NCBI GenBank assembly: GCA_026545765.1
Contig: CM048839.1
Span: 42,020,677-42,084,676 of the forward strand
Direction: 5' to 3'
DNA length: 64,000 bases
Source: Plantago major
Lineage: Eukaryota; Streptophyta; Magnoliopsida; Lamiales; Plantaginaceae
Position 1 is the stretch's first letter; each line of letters begins with the position of its first letter. The notes under the pieces were generated by a model, which saw only the letters and a list, made by a program, of their open reading frames with translations, was not told where the DNA came from and did not search any database. The translations under genes and the position numbers were made by a program. Below are positions 11,699 through 24,600 of this stretch, piece after piece.

Positions 11699-12873
11699 TG
11701 ATGTGCACTCAGAGATTTCGTTTTCCGTTGTAGAACCTGTAATCTCCAAATACAATCAAGATTAAATTTATAAGTCGGAAGTCCTCAAATACACAGTTTA
11801 TAGCGGAAAGTTGTCTCGGGATGTCGTTCTCCACTGACACTTAGCATAGGAACAAGCAAATAACATTGTAATTGAATGCAGAAAAGTAAACAGTTTTAAT
11901 CTCAGACAGAATAATCAATTCGCAGTAAACCTTAAATTGCTTTGTTTGTAAATCAATGATGGATAGGCGTAAAGGTTCCCCAACCTCCCTCTGGTATGCT
12001 ACTCCCAACTACTTAGAATCAAACAACGTACTAGCCGTCTACAGGCAACAAAGAAACATGCCAAAAGGATTAAGTCGTAGTTAATCCAGACACCTTCACT
12101 CAGCAACAATGTGTTGTGTCACTCTACACACTATCTCGTAACGTTTTCAGACAAATCACACAGGATAAAGTATAATCTGTTACCAAGTCGTAGTTAGTAA
12201 GGATTTCTCACATAAAGAGTCGGACGAATAAAGAACAAGCACGAATTACGTTTTAAAACTAATTCATTAATATATCACGGTATATAAAGGAGTAGCAAAA
12301 GCAAAGTTACGGCGGTTCGCCTTTACAAGAGAAAGTTAGCTACTCATAGTAACAAAGAACAATAATCGAAATCTAAGAAGAAAGGAAGAAGAAGCTTAGT
12401 CTCTGATGTTCTTGATGTCTTCGTGCTGCTACTTCTAGGGTTTTCTCCTTTTGGGTGCCTAACGGCCAATGGGTTGGGGTTTCACTTCCCCGAGGACTGG
12501 TTCTCTCTCCAAGAGAGCTGCTTTGTGAGCTGTGTCAATTCTGAGACCCCTGAGGTCTTATTTATAGGTGAAATCTCGAGCTCAAACTGCCATTCTTCAA
12601 TAAGGAAGGTTTAGGAAGGCGAGCTCTAGCCTGACAGGCCAACAGAACAACCCAGGAGAAAAACAGTTGGATTGCGGTCGCCATGATAGGGCCTTCATGT
12701 CCCTGGCGGCCATGTGCGATCCCTGCAGATTTGAATCTATTTTCGTCGTTCTTCAATTTCGGGCTTCGTAACTTCGTTTCCTCAAAAAGTGGTCTTCTAC
12801 AAAGTTATTCCATCTTCAATTATCTTTGCATCGGTTAGTCGCATGACATGTTTTGACTCCTCGATCTCCGTGC
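11699..12873 (-). repeat. Truncated extra LTR of the same Gypsy family
   Basis: This piece begins with the family's tgatgtgcactcagag edge but breaks off before the cacatca edge. It lies inside the larger element and has no primer-binding site next to it, so it appears to be a nested or rearranged remnant rather than one of the outer LTRs. Confidence 0.75.
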
Positions 12874-13119
12874 GAAAATTAAACGTGGCCTTGAGTTGCC
12901 TCCCAAGAAGCGCTTGTTTTAGGACTTATAGCTCGACCCCTATTCAGAGATGACCTTAGGATGGATGCATGTTGCCTAAGTTAGGTCCGTCCACCCATCT
13001 CCACCTTCCAGTTGTGTTCTTCTTTCGCATCCTTGTTGGAGAGTTTCGATTGATGTTAGGTCCATCAACCCATCCCCAGTTCTTGTCAATTTTCTTGTCG
13101 AACTCACGACTCAGCTTTC
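12874..13119 (-). other. Gypsy internal fragment left of the Sirevirus insertion
   Basis: On the minus strand this carries a sequence of the type caagcgcttcttgggaggca, a block seen in the non-coding 3' internal region of several plant Gypsy families. It ends at the duplication ctttc that marks the Sirevirus insertion. Confidence 0.6.
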
Positions 13120-13120
13120 T

Positions 13121-14775
13121 TGTTAGGAATATCTGTTTAGATTTTGATCAGCAACCTAATGACTTATCTTAGCTCAGAAAGCTGGTTAGTACTCTTGGTT
13201 CACTTGAACACTGTAAAAGAGGAAACTCACTAAGTATGATAGTCTAGCTAATCTTGTATAGGATGTTAGGTCTCTGAATATAATTTTTATTTTCTAAAAA
13301 GAAGACCAAGAAGAAGGCATCCAGCATGAAAAGTTCAACGGATTTGAAGATTTGAAGACTGCACAAGATTGCTGAAGACAAAGGCTTCCAGATACCTATG
13401 ACCAGATATCTTAAAGACACAAGCGTTTTTAAATAAACAGTGTTGCAAAAAGATATCTGAGAAATAAAAGGTTTTTGAGACGAGGAAAGTGCCCACAGAT
13501 ATCTACACTCAGATACCTTGGACATAAACTATGTTTCTGAAAAGAAATATATTATAACAAGGTGTTTCAACAAGTGATATATGGAGTTGTGATAAACTCT
13601 TGAAAAGGACGTGCACAACATCAGAGAAATCTGATAGCATAAAGATCACTGATACCATGTAGTTCCGTTGGCACTACAGGACAAAAGCATAGTACAATGC
13701 ATTAAATGCACGGACAGAGATGTCTGAACAAAAACGGTAGCTTCTGAAGAAGAAGACAAACGTACTACAGTACTATATTCAGATATCAATAGTTTGAATT
13801 TGATTTAAGTCTAACAGATACTATTCAAACGGAACTCAAATTCATCTATAAATATCAACACTTAGACTGCTTGAGAACACACCTTAGAATACCTTAGAAC
13901 ACTGAACTTACATTGAATACTCTCACACAAGCTCTCTCAAGCACACTACTTACCTTCAAGCTTTATGTTGCGACCAAAAGCTCTTGATTCTAAGTAGCAC
14001 AAAAATTCTAAGTGTCATGATCCTTAACAAGCATTGCTATTTGTGAAAGAGTTGAATTAAGATTTGATATCTGAGATTCATTCTCTTGAACATTTATCGT
14101 AGGTCAAGAAAGAACAAGATACCATACATTGCAAAGTGTATTAAGTATACTTGATTCATAGAGCTATCTGCATAACTGAACAAGTTATTAAAGAAGCTCA
14201 CCTGACAAACTACCTTAACCAACACCTTAATCGGCGTGGAGTACAGGAAGTACTTAGTTTGGGAAACTAAGGAATAACTCCAAGGTTACTGAGCACAGGA
14301 AGTACTTAGTTTGGGAAACTAAGGAATAGCTCAAAAGGTTTCTGAGGACAGGAAGTACTTGGCTGTGAAAGCCGGGGAATAACTCAGGGGGAACACTTGG
14401 TTGGGAACCTAGTGTAATTAGGAATCAAGTGAAGATATTTGTAAGGTTACATCAATTATCTGTCTTAGTGGATTCTAGGTCTGAGTAAGGCCGAAGTGGA
14501 TTAGTTGAAGGATTACGCCACCTTCAGATACCACTATAAAAAGACTTGTGTTATTTACTTTCTGCATCTTATTACTTGCTTAATTTATCTTGCAAAGTAT
14601 TTACACCTATCTTGCTGAGCATGTGCACTTATCACAGAAAAGTCTTCCGCTCTCTGAAATTAAGTATTAGCAATCTTCACAGATATCTGAGAAACCGTGT
14701 TTATCGACAAAAGTTTTAAAAGACTATTCACCCCCCCCCCCATAGTCTTTTACTTTGTCGTTATCTGGACCAACA
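13121..14775 (+). repeat. 5' LTR of the Sirevirus
   Basis: It starts tgttagg and ends ccaaca. Features include many copies of the palindrome agatatct, a series of short hairpin repeats near 14240-14420, a TATA-like tctataaatatc near 13843, and a poly-C tract close to the 3' edge. It aligns along its length with 27529-29187 and, reverse-complemented, with 58489-60109. Confidence 0.9.
14240..14420 (+). repeat. Tandem hairpin repeats inside the Sirevirus LTR
   Basis: Units spaced 52-53 bp apart (starting near 14243, 14295 and 14348) share acaggaagtactt. Each has a short foldback, for example cttagtttgggaaactaag. A fourth, shorter one follows (acttggttgggaacctagt). The same series is present in the other LTRs at about 28660-28830 and 58860-59030. 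Confidence 0.7.
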
Positions 14776-14777
14776 AG

Positions 14778-14789
14778 TGGTATCAGAGC
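14778..14789 (+). promoter_or_regulatory. Primer-binding site, initiator-Met tRNA type
   Basis: The string tggtatcagagc, directly inside the 5' LTR, is the standard complement of the 3' end of plant initiator methionine tRNA used by most Copia elements. It fixes the LTR inner border and the plus orientation of the element. Confidence 0.9.
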
Positions 14790-14893
14790 GGGAGGTTCCC
14801 AAGCCTTCTGCACTGAACCTAGATCCCAGATAAGTGCCCACTAACTGCTTTTCACCTACACTTGATTTGTTTATTTAGTGTGTTTGCTGCAGG

Positions 14894-17400
14894 ATGTCTT
14901 TAAGTGACGCCCCAATTCTCAAGCCAGAGAATTATGAGAAATGGAAGAACAACATGATGCTCCACCTAGAAGCCATCAGTGATGAAATGATCGACGTGAT
15001 AAAGAATGGCCCAATCGTTATTCAACAACTCAAGCAGGTCATGGAGGTTTCTAATGGTAGAGACAAAGAACAAAGCGATGGGTCTTCACAGACAGATGCG
15101 TCAACCAGTGGTAGACCTGCCAGTCAAGTTATTTACGAACTAAAGCCCAGAGAGCTCTGGACATCGGAAGATGCCAAGAGAAATCGACTGGATGGTCAGG
15201 CTCATAATATCATCATACGTTCTACTCCAGAGCACATACAGTGTAAAAGCGTGGGTGCAAAAAAATGGCGAGTGGCCTCGGCAACCGATTGAAGAAATCT
15301 GTAAGACCGAGAAAACGAAGGAAAATAAGTTCGAAGTTTTGAAGCTCAAATTCCAAAACTTTAAAGAAGGTCCCACAGAGACTCTTGAAGAACTAGATTT
15401 CCGGTTTACAACACTTATGAGTGACATGGCTGCACTTGGAGAAAGTAATAGATATACCCAGTCAGAAAAGATTAAGACTATTGTGAGAAGTCTAAATCAT
15501 AACTGGGAGCACACAAAGTTTTTCTACTTTAACCAAGGAATGCCAGATATCACTCCAGTGGAATTTTTCTCTCGCCTCGCCACTGTTGACTATGAGACAA
15601 CTCAAAGAGAACAAACAACTGAAAAGTTGCAGAATGTTGCTCTAGTTGCTCAAGGAACTTCTGAAAAGAAGGAAGCCAAGGAGGTGACTGAGGATGCTCT
15701 TGCTATAAAGCAAATGAGAAAATATGTCAGTCGGGAAATAGAGAGAAGAAAAGCCAAAGAGAAGCTGAAAAAGCATCTATGCTCAAACTATCACCAGTAC
15801 AAAAATATGCAAAGCTCGCTGAACAAGCCGGCTCAAAAAGCATCTAGTACTGAGGAAGCAGAAACCGGAAACGATATCTGTTTCTAACCTGGTCATTTCA
15901 AGAAGGATTGTCTTGCCTTCAACAAACTAAAGACATGTGACAAGAAAGATAGAAGATACTTCAAGAGAAGTCAAAGAGCTATGCTCACTGAAGAAAGGAA
16001 AAAGATTTAACTCCAATTGGATACTCTAGACATTGAGTCTGATTCTGAGGATGAAGACTCAGATGATTCCACACTGCCTACTCCAGAAATGTGCGGTGTT
16101 TCTAATGAAGTAATTGACTTTGGTCAAAAGAAGAAAGAAGTGTGTGGAATGGTTGAAGAAATCTTTCCAGATATCTCCAACATTGAACCTTGTCTAATGG
16201 CTGATGAGGTAACACATACTTCCTGTTATACTTATTAAAGTGATGAGGAAGGAATTAAAGATCTGGAACATCTCAGAAGATAACTTGATCTCTACGAAAG
16301 AGAATTTCTGATGGTCCGAGCTAGAGCAGAGATCCTTGAAGAAGAAAAGAATTCTCTTGTAAAGGAAAATTCATAAATACTCAAGATATCTGAGAAAAAG
16401 GATGCTGAAAATGCATTTCTCAAGACTCAGATATCTAAGACTGAAAAGTCTTATGAAGAAGCATTGGCCAATCTTCAAAAGAAATGTGAAGATCTTCTTT
16501 CTGAGAATGAAGAACTCAAAAAGAAAGAACTATCTTTTCAATCTTATGCCAAAGCTAGTGACACTCTTACTGAAGTACAATCTTATTTAAGAGATCCTTC
16601 AGAAAAAAGAGGACTTGGGCTGAACACACAGACAGATAGTTCTACCACTCTGAATAAGAGTGATGAAATTTGTCAGTGCTCAGCAAGGTGGTTCCCAAAC
16701 AACCTACATTATCGGTCAGAAAGCTAAGGTCATTGACAAAGGAAAGGCAGTTGCGACCAAACCTTTGTGGAAAAACAAGTCCAAAAGAAATCTGTTGGGA
16801 ATATTTCTGAAAAGAAACATAACACTGAAAAGTGTAATCACCCACAGTGCTATGTCTCTCAGAAAGGAAAAATTGCAGGAGCTGACAAATTCTCCTATGT
16901 CACGTTTTCTGGAAAGAAAATAGATTACCCAGAGACTAGCAAAGCTGCTGAGAAAAGATCTCAGATAGCAACAGGTGCTCGGAATGGTATTGGCTATAAA
17001 GCCATCGGGAAACAACTTGCTCGTGAGTACAAACAAGAGCAAGAACGACGGTTAAAGGCCAGAATTGCTCACAACAATAACCAGAAGTGGAAGATGAATC
17101 AAGCCACTTAAAATCTGAATGACAGGGCTAGAAGAAATCTGGCCAGAAAAGCTAAGTTTGCTGAGAAGCAGACTCAGAAACCTGACAGGTATCTGAAAGC
17201 ACCAAATGGAGCACCAAGGAACACACCAAGGAAGAAAATAGTTCTTAATAACAATGATACTAATCATCTAACTAGAATTCCTCCTTATGTTCCTGTTAGA
17301 CAAAAGAATGTTCCTAAGAAATTCATTCAAAAATGGATCCCTACTGGAAGATTCTTTAGTCCAGATGGTTCCATTGTTGGTATGAGAACCTAATCTCCTG
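14894..17400 (+). pseudogene. Sirevirus gag region (broken)
   Basis: The beginning resembles the gag polyprotein of SIRE-type Copia elements (an opening of the type PILKPENYEKWKNNM), followed by a long hydrophilic, lysine- and glutamate-rich stretch. The reading frame is interrupted several times. It precedes the pol region in the usual Copia order. Confidence 0.75.
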
Positions 17401-17411
17401 TTTCCTGTTTT

Positions 17412-20400
17412 GTGCAGAACACTCTAAAGACTAATCCAAAGTGGCATTTTCATAGTGGATGTAGGAGGCACATGACAGGAGACAAAGCAAATCTGATTGA
17501 CTACATAAAGTGCATTGATGGACCAATTATCAGGTTTGCTGGAGGAGATGAAAATCCAACCATAGGATTTGGCAATCTGAAGTTTGGAACCCTTACAATC
17601 TCTGAAGTACTACATGTAAAGGGATTGAAATATAATCTCCTAAGCATGAGTCAACTAGTAGACAAAGGGTACACTGTCAAGATCAAGTCAAAACTATGCA
17701 AAGTGATTGACAATGAGTATAAGCAGACAGTCTTGGTTGCAAGGCGTAAAGGAAATCTTTATGTTGCTGAAGAATGTCTCATGGTGAGTCAATCTGGCCA
17801 CACTGAAGAAAATTGGCTATGGCATAAAAGAATGAGTCACTTGAATTTCAAAACTCTAAACAAGCTAGCCAAGAAAGAGTTGGTGGTTGGTTTACCCAAA
17901 ATGGCATATAGAAAAAATGGTATATGCTCAGCTTGCCAAATGGGAAAACAATTCAAAACATCTTTCAAGTCTAAAACTAGACATTCCAGTGAAAGGCCAC
18001 TGCAAATGTTATATATGGATCTTTTTGAATCCTCTGTAACTAGTTATGCAGGAAAGAAGTATGGTCTGGTTGTTGTTGATGATTACTCAAGATTCACTTG
18101 GGTTGTCTTTCTCAAACACAAATCTGATGCAAGGGTTGAGATACCCAACTTGTCAATAAGCTCAAGTCATAAAAATGACAAGGTATCTGTGTCGTAATGC
18201 AGACCATGGTAATCGAGTTTGTGAACAAGTACATAAAAGAGTTAGACGCAAGGTATACAACATCAACTATCTTCCGTAAGAACACCACAACAAAATGGTG
18301 TTGCTGAAAGGAAGAATAGGACCCTAAAAGAAGCGGCAAGAACAATGCTCGCTGACACTGAAATAAGTGAAATCTATTGGGTTGAAGCTGTACACAGCCT
18401 GCTACACTCAAAATAGATGTTTGATTAACAAACACCATGACAAAAATCCTTACGAGCTTTTCATTGGTAGACCCCCTAGTATCAAACATCTAAGGGTGTT
18501 TGGTTGCAGATGTTTCGTTCTTAACAATGGAAAAGAATACTTGAGAACATTTCAACCAAAGGCAGATGAAGGAGTATTTCTTGGTTATTCTCTGAATAGC
18601 AAAGCCCATAGAATCTACAACAAAAGAACGCAAAAGGTTGAGAAATCTGTTCATGTAGTATTCTATGAAGGAAACAAGAAAGTACTCTTGAATGATGATC
18701 TCTCAGATAGGTTCAAAGAACTGATGATTAAAGATTCTGAAAAAGGATCCTCAAAAGGAAACAATTCTATCATTCAAATAGAGGATGAGTCTGACGATGA
18801 AAAGCAACCTATGCTTAGTAACAACCAGATGACTCTAAGACATGATGAAGAATTTCCTATGAGTATTCCAGAAATGGAATAGGTTACTGAGAACCTTCAT
18901 CATGAAGAGGTATCTGAAAATGAGATTGCTGAAATGCAAGTTCCAGATATCTCTAACACTGAAAGAGTGTCAGATATCCATGGCATTTCTCATGTGTCAG
19001 ATATCTCAGATACTGCACAAGTATCCCATCAAGATCATATTGATTCGCATTCAAATCAAAATGATATTGATTCTACTAGTTCAAAACCCATTATGAAATG
19101 GATAAGAAATCATCCTGCAAAGGATGTGATTGGTTCCATAGACCAAGGAGTTAGAACTAGAAGAGCAATTGCTGAAAATGCAAATTGTCTCTATGGATGT
19201 TTCATCTCAAATATTGAACCAAAAACTATAGAAGAAGCATTAAAGGATCAAGATTGGATATCTGCAATGCAAGAAGAGTTAGATCAATTTGAGAGAAACA
19301 AAGTCCGAAACGGTTCCATTTGTTGTGGAATATCGTAATCGGAACCAAGTGGGTTTTCGGAAACAAAATGAATGAGTCTAGTGAAATAACCGAAACAAAG
19401 CTAGGTTGGTTGCCAAGGATTCACCTGCATCAAGGACTAGATTTTGATGAATCTTATGCACCGGTTGCAAGATTGGATGCAATAAGACTCTTTCTAGCTT
19501 TGACTCATAATGACTTTCTGACTTATCAAATGGATGTCAAGAGTGCATTCCTAAATGGTGAACTTGCTGAGGAAGTCTATGTTGAGCAACCACCAGGTTT
19601 TGAAGTTCCCTCAGAAAGTAGGATGGTGTATAAGTTTCAGAAAGCTTTGTATGGACTGAAACAAGCTCCAAGAGCATGGTATGATACATTGGCCAGATAC
19701 CTACTAGAAAGTGGTTTCAAGAAAGGAAATGTTGATAAAACACTCTTCACATTGAACCATGATGGGAAACTACTTTTAGTTCAAGTATATGTTGATGACA
19801 TTATATTTGGATCTAAAGACAAGCAGCTTTGTGAAGACTTTGCTGAACTCACGAAATGTAAATTTGAGATGAGCATGATGGGAGAATTGAATTACTTCCT
19901 AGGGCTGCAAGTCAAGCAACTCAAAGATGGAATATTCATTAGTCAAACAAAGTATGCAAAGGACATGCTCAACAAGTTTAATCTAAAGCCTTCTGAAAAG
20001 AATGCTAAGATACCTATGAGCATTGGAACCAAAATGACCTATACTGAATCTGACAAGAGTGTTGAAGAACACAAGTATAGGAAATTGATTGGGTCTCTAC
20101 TGTACCTCACTGCAAGTAGACCTGATATTCAATATGCAGTTGCAGTGTGTGCTAGATTTCAGACAAATCCAATGCAATCACACTACAACATTGCTATGAA
20201 AATATTGAGGTATGTAAAATGTACTGTAGAAGTTGGATTGTGGCATCCAAAAGATAGTGGATTGAGTTTGGTTGGCTATTCAGATGCCGACTATGCTGGA
20301 TCATTGCTTGATAGAAAAAGCACCTCAGGAACTTGTCAATTTCTTGGTGCTAGATTGATATCTTGGTTCAGCAAGAAACAAAATTCAATTGCCACATCTA

Positions 20401-20741
20401 CCACAGAGGCTAAATATATTGCTGCTGGGTGTTGTGCTTCACAGATATTGTGGATACAACAACAACTCAGAGACGATGGACTCAATGAAGAAAAAACTCC
20501 CATTTTCTGTGACAACACAAGTGCCATTGCCATAACTCAGAATCCTAAGTTTCATGCAAGAACAAAGCATATTGATGTGAGACACCACTTCATCAGAGAC
20601 CATGTTGAAAAAGGCAATATAGAGATACTCAAGATTGGTACTGAAGACCAACTTGCAGATATCTTCACTAAGCCACTACAAGAAAGTAGATTCTTAGCTT
20701 TAAGACATAATCTTGGACTAATGGAGCTACCAAAGAACTGA
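17412..20741 (+). pseudogene. Sirevirus pol region: integrase, reverse transcriptase, RNase H (broken)
   Basis: The left part shows the GAG-pre-integrase segment and the start of the integrase core (VVDDYSRFTWVVFL). The middle carries the rest of integrase. The right part, the longest open stretch (19320-20741), is the Copia reverse transcriptase with YVDDIIFGS and [15 protein letters not shown], followed by RNase H with the SDADYAG and [10 protein letters not shown] signatures. These motifs are characteristic of the Sirevirus lineage. A few breaks separate the frames. Confidence 0.88.
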
Positions 20742-20783
20742 AAAGGTTCAGATATCTGAAGAAGATATCAAATGAGAGAAAAG

Positions 20784-20895
20784 AGAAATCTGGAACGGGT
20801 ATCCAGAGAAGAGGGATCTGGAACGGGTATCCAGAGAAGAGGGATCTGGAACGAGTATCCAGAGAAGAGGGATCTGGAACGGGAATCTAGAAACC
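20784..20895 (+). repeat. 28-bp tandem repeat, four copies, just after pol
   Basis: Four consecutive 28-bp units contain atctggaacgggtatccaga; the last unit is degenerate. Each unit holds a small inverted pair, tctgg and ccaga. The array lies about 40 bp after the end of the RNase H region, between pol and the extra region. Confidence 0.85.
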
Positions 20896-21684
20896 AAAGG
20901 CTAAAGGGTAAAATGGCTATTTGAAGATTTCTGAGACAGGTACTCAGATATCTAGTTCACTCAGTGAGGGGGAACACAAAAGAGAATAGTACAACTGTCT
21001 ACAGTCAACTACTATCTTGAAATTTGTATTGTTTCTATCTTTGTGTAAAACTGTGAAAAGACAACAAGTATAAGATAGACTCTGATACAAACAGTATTCT
21101 CATTCACCCAGAAACGTGACTCAAATAGCTATTAGCCAAAACTCATTAAATGGGCACAATTACAATTGTTGATTGTGATCATTCTTTGCAATAATGGTGA
21201 CCCTTGATAAAATGGGCGATTGATCTTAACGGCGGAGATTAATTCCCTGTAAGAAGTGAACTGTTGAAATTCCGACATGATCCACTATGCATTTAATGCC
21301 GAACAAACTTTTACCCACGCCTTACTGCAATTCACAGATACGTACATACAAAACCAATTTGTATGTATATGTTTGTTAGAATTACGTTGCCATATATATA
21401 GGATTTTGGCAAAAGAAATTACTTTCCCCTAATCCCACATTTTGCCTTACACAAGAATAGCAAAAACCATTCTTCAACCTCTGCAAATCTCTGTTAGTTT
21501 TTCTGCAAAGAATCACTAATCTCTCACCCAAATCTCTTTCAAACTTTCGAACACTTATAGTATATAAAGAGATGGCTCCTAAGCGTTCATCTACCCAGAA
21601 ATCCCAATCCTCTACCATTTGTACTGCTGAAAAGCAAGCACCAGAGATGACTTTAATCCCGATCATTGGACTTCAAATCACAGG

Positions 21685-24600
21685 ATGATTTGGGGTGGTG
21701 CCATGATTGAGGAATACCTCACGGCTGCTGTTGAAAACCAAGCCGATAGGAAACTGATTCTTGACATGCTTGAAAAGGCACAAATCAAGGGTTTTCTATC
21801 TGCTCTTCCCAGTGGAGTTTCTTCACTGGATGTGTTAGAATTCTACAATAACTCCAGGATTATATCCTGTGTTTCTGAAGGCACTGCAATAGTGTCTGTA
21901 AAGACTAAGGTCCAAGGAAAGGAAATCCTTTTGGACTTAACAACTTTCTGTAAGTTGTTTGATCTTAAAAATCTTGGAAAGGATTTTAAAATAGACACCC
22001 AGGATGAAGATCTTCTTGAAGGTGTAAAAGAGCTTTACAGTGGTGTGTGTGATACTGATAAACAAGATACACCCACTGATTTCAAGCTTGCTGACATTAG
22101 AACCAGACATCTGTTGGTTCACTGGAATGTGTTAGCATGCATTCTTCACAGATGCTTTGATGGTCTACAAGGAGGTGCTAACCAAATAAGCCAAGAACGC
22201 TGGATGATGATGTTCTTGTTGCAACAACAAGACAATAGGCTGGAAAACCCTTTCAATTGGGGAAAGTACGCCTTTATGAAGTTTGTGAAGAAGATACAAG
22301 GCTTTGAGCCTAAAATCGCTAAGGGACTTGCTGAGCCTAAGGCCACAGTGAGCTATGGTCTAAAGATATGCTACTTGCTGGAGAAGCTTGGCATTGAGCT
22401 CAGAGAGAAGGCTGACATAGCCAACAATAACCTACTCTACAAATATGAGTATACAAACTTGATGAAAAAGGTTAATGGATCTCAGAAAGGTTCCAAGAAG
22501 CGAAAGACTGAAGAGGTATCTAAGGGAAATGTTGCGACCAAGAAGCCTAGAACTTCACGAAAGAAGTTTGCTGGCAAATCAGAAGACACACCCATTGTGG
22601 TTGTCGAATCCTGGATACCTGCACCCACTGCAGATGAACTCATCAATGCAGATGAATTCATCAATGCTGCAAAAGAGGTATCAACTACTGAACAAGTAGA
22701 CTCAACAAGAGAAAGTGCTTTCAGAAATGTTAAAACTACTACCGAAAGCCTTGCTGATGAACTTATCAATGCTGCTAAAGAAAGTAGTGATAGATACCAA
22801 GCCCTATCTACAGAAACCGCAGGGATTATGGACCAATCAGTTCCTAATGTTGATGAGAACTCTGACGATGAAGATGATGATTTAGTCATCTCTCAAGTCC
22901 TAGAGAAATCAAAAAGGGCAAAGGTTACTAAAAAAGTAACTAGTGTAGAAGTATCTGAAGAACCTACACCAAAGGTTGCTGAAGAAGCAACTGTGTCCAA
23001 GGTCACTGGACAAATTACACCATCAGAACAGGAAAAACTGAAGCATATTGAAGATGCTCTGATGAGTGATACACTAGTGTTGGAGGATACTGACATTGCC
23101 TCAACACTCAACAGTCTGTCTCAAGCACAACAACCACAACAACCAGATGTGGATACTGCTGAAATGGTACTTGAGTTACAGATACCAACATCTTTCGTTG
23201 CTGAAGAAAATCCTACAAAAGAGCAGGTTCCCCAGCTCAATGAGAGGGATCAAACTGAGACATCTACTAAGAATGATCAACCATGGGAGGCAATTGAGTT
23301 GCATACTCAGGAAAGGTCTGAAGTACCTGAAACTTCCAACAAAGAAGTGGTCCAAGAACAACAAGACCAACGCATGGAAACTTCACAAGTTCCAGAAACC
23401 AATCAGCCTGACATTGCTCAGGTAGCTGAATGGTTTAACTCTTTACTTGTGATAACTTATGCCTAAATCTTGTTACTTATTATAATTTCTTTGTTACAGG
23501 CTGAATTAGAAACACAAGAACAAGAGGAAGCTGGAAAGCTTGCCTCAGAGACTGAGAAAGAGGCTACCACAACCTCACCTCTTGAGGAATCTGAGCCTGT
23601 GCCACAGGTAATAAAGAGTTCCTTAAGATATTACTTTTCAGTTATATGTTAATACACTTAACTAATTAAGTGGATGTTTCTAATAGGCTCCAACTAAGAA
23701 AGAAGAAGATAAGGTAGAAATGCCAGAAAAGGACCCAGAAACCGTCAAGGTTTCTGAATAAAATGTCATTGAGCCTTCTTGTGTGAAGGTATATAAAACT
23801 CAGTGATAAACATTCTTCATCATGGGTTAATATAAATTCTTCTCTAATTACTCAATACTTTCTACTATGCTCTTTCAGAAGTAGAAGTGCAAGGGGAAAG
23901 AGTTGCAACATCCCCTGCACCCATGGAAATTGATGAAGCCCCCAAGGCAACATCACCAGAAAGAACACCAGAAACTGAGAAAAATGATTCTGAGTCTCCT
24001 GTTAAGGAAGTAAGTGAAAAACTCAGAGATCATTGAAGCTTAATAGCATATATTCTTTCATGACAATTTCCTAAGTATTGTGTTAATTTTAATTCTCAGG
24101 TTCAAGTAGAAAGAAAAGTTGATGAGGACCAGACTCCCAAGTCTCCACCTCACAACAAGATATCTGAGGCACCCCCTACCTCAGTAGTACAAGTCTCTGA
24201 GCCTGATGTATTCATTCAGGTAACTCAGAAACCTAACTACACAAATACTCAGACATCTACACAAGTTTTGAATCTAATTCAAAACTCTTTCTTTCAGGCT
24301 CAAACAATGTGCAAAAGGCTTCTGCATTCTCAACAGAAGACCTGCTTACATTCTTCAAGAACCACACACTAAAGAAACATCTCAAGTGTTTCAGAAAGTG
24401 GCAAAAACTCAGAAGCTCAGATCTGACTGAATTAACAAAGGTGACTGATCACCAATTGAGAAGAGTCAGAGCTTTTGACTTGGAGAATTATGTCCATGCC
24501 ATGTTCCCAACAGACCAGTACTCTTTTGCTACTCTGATGCATAAGGAATTTATCAAAGAAGCTGCACACAAGCTCATAGAAGCTTTTGAGAAGGCAGATG

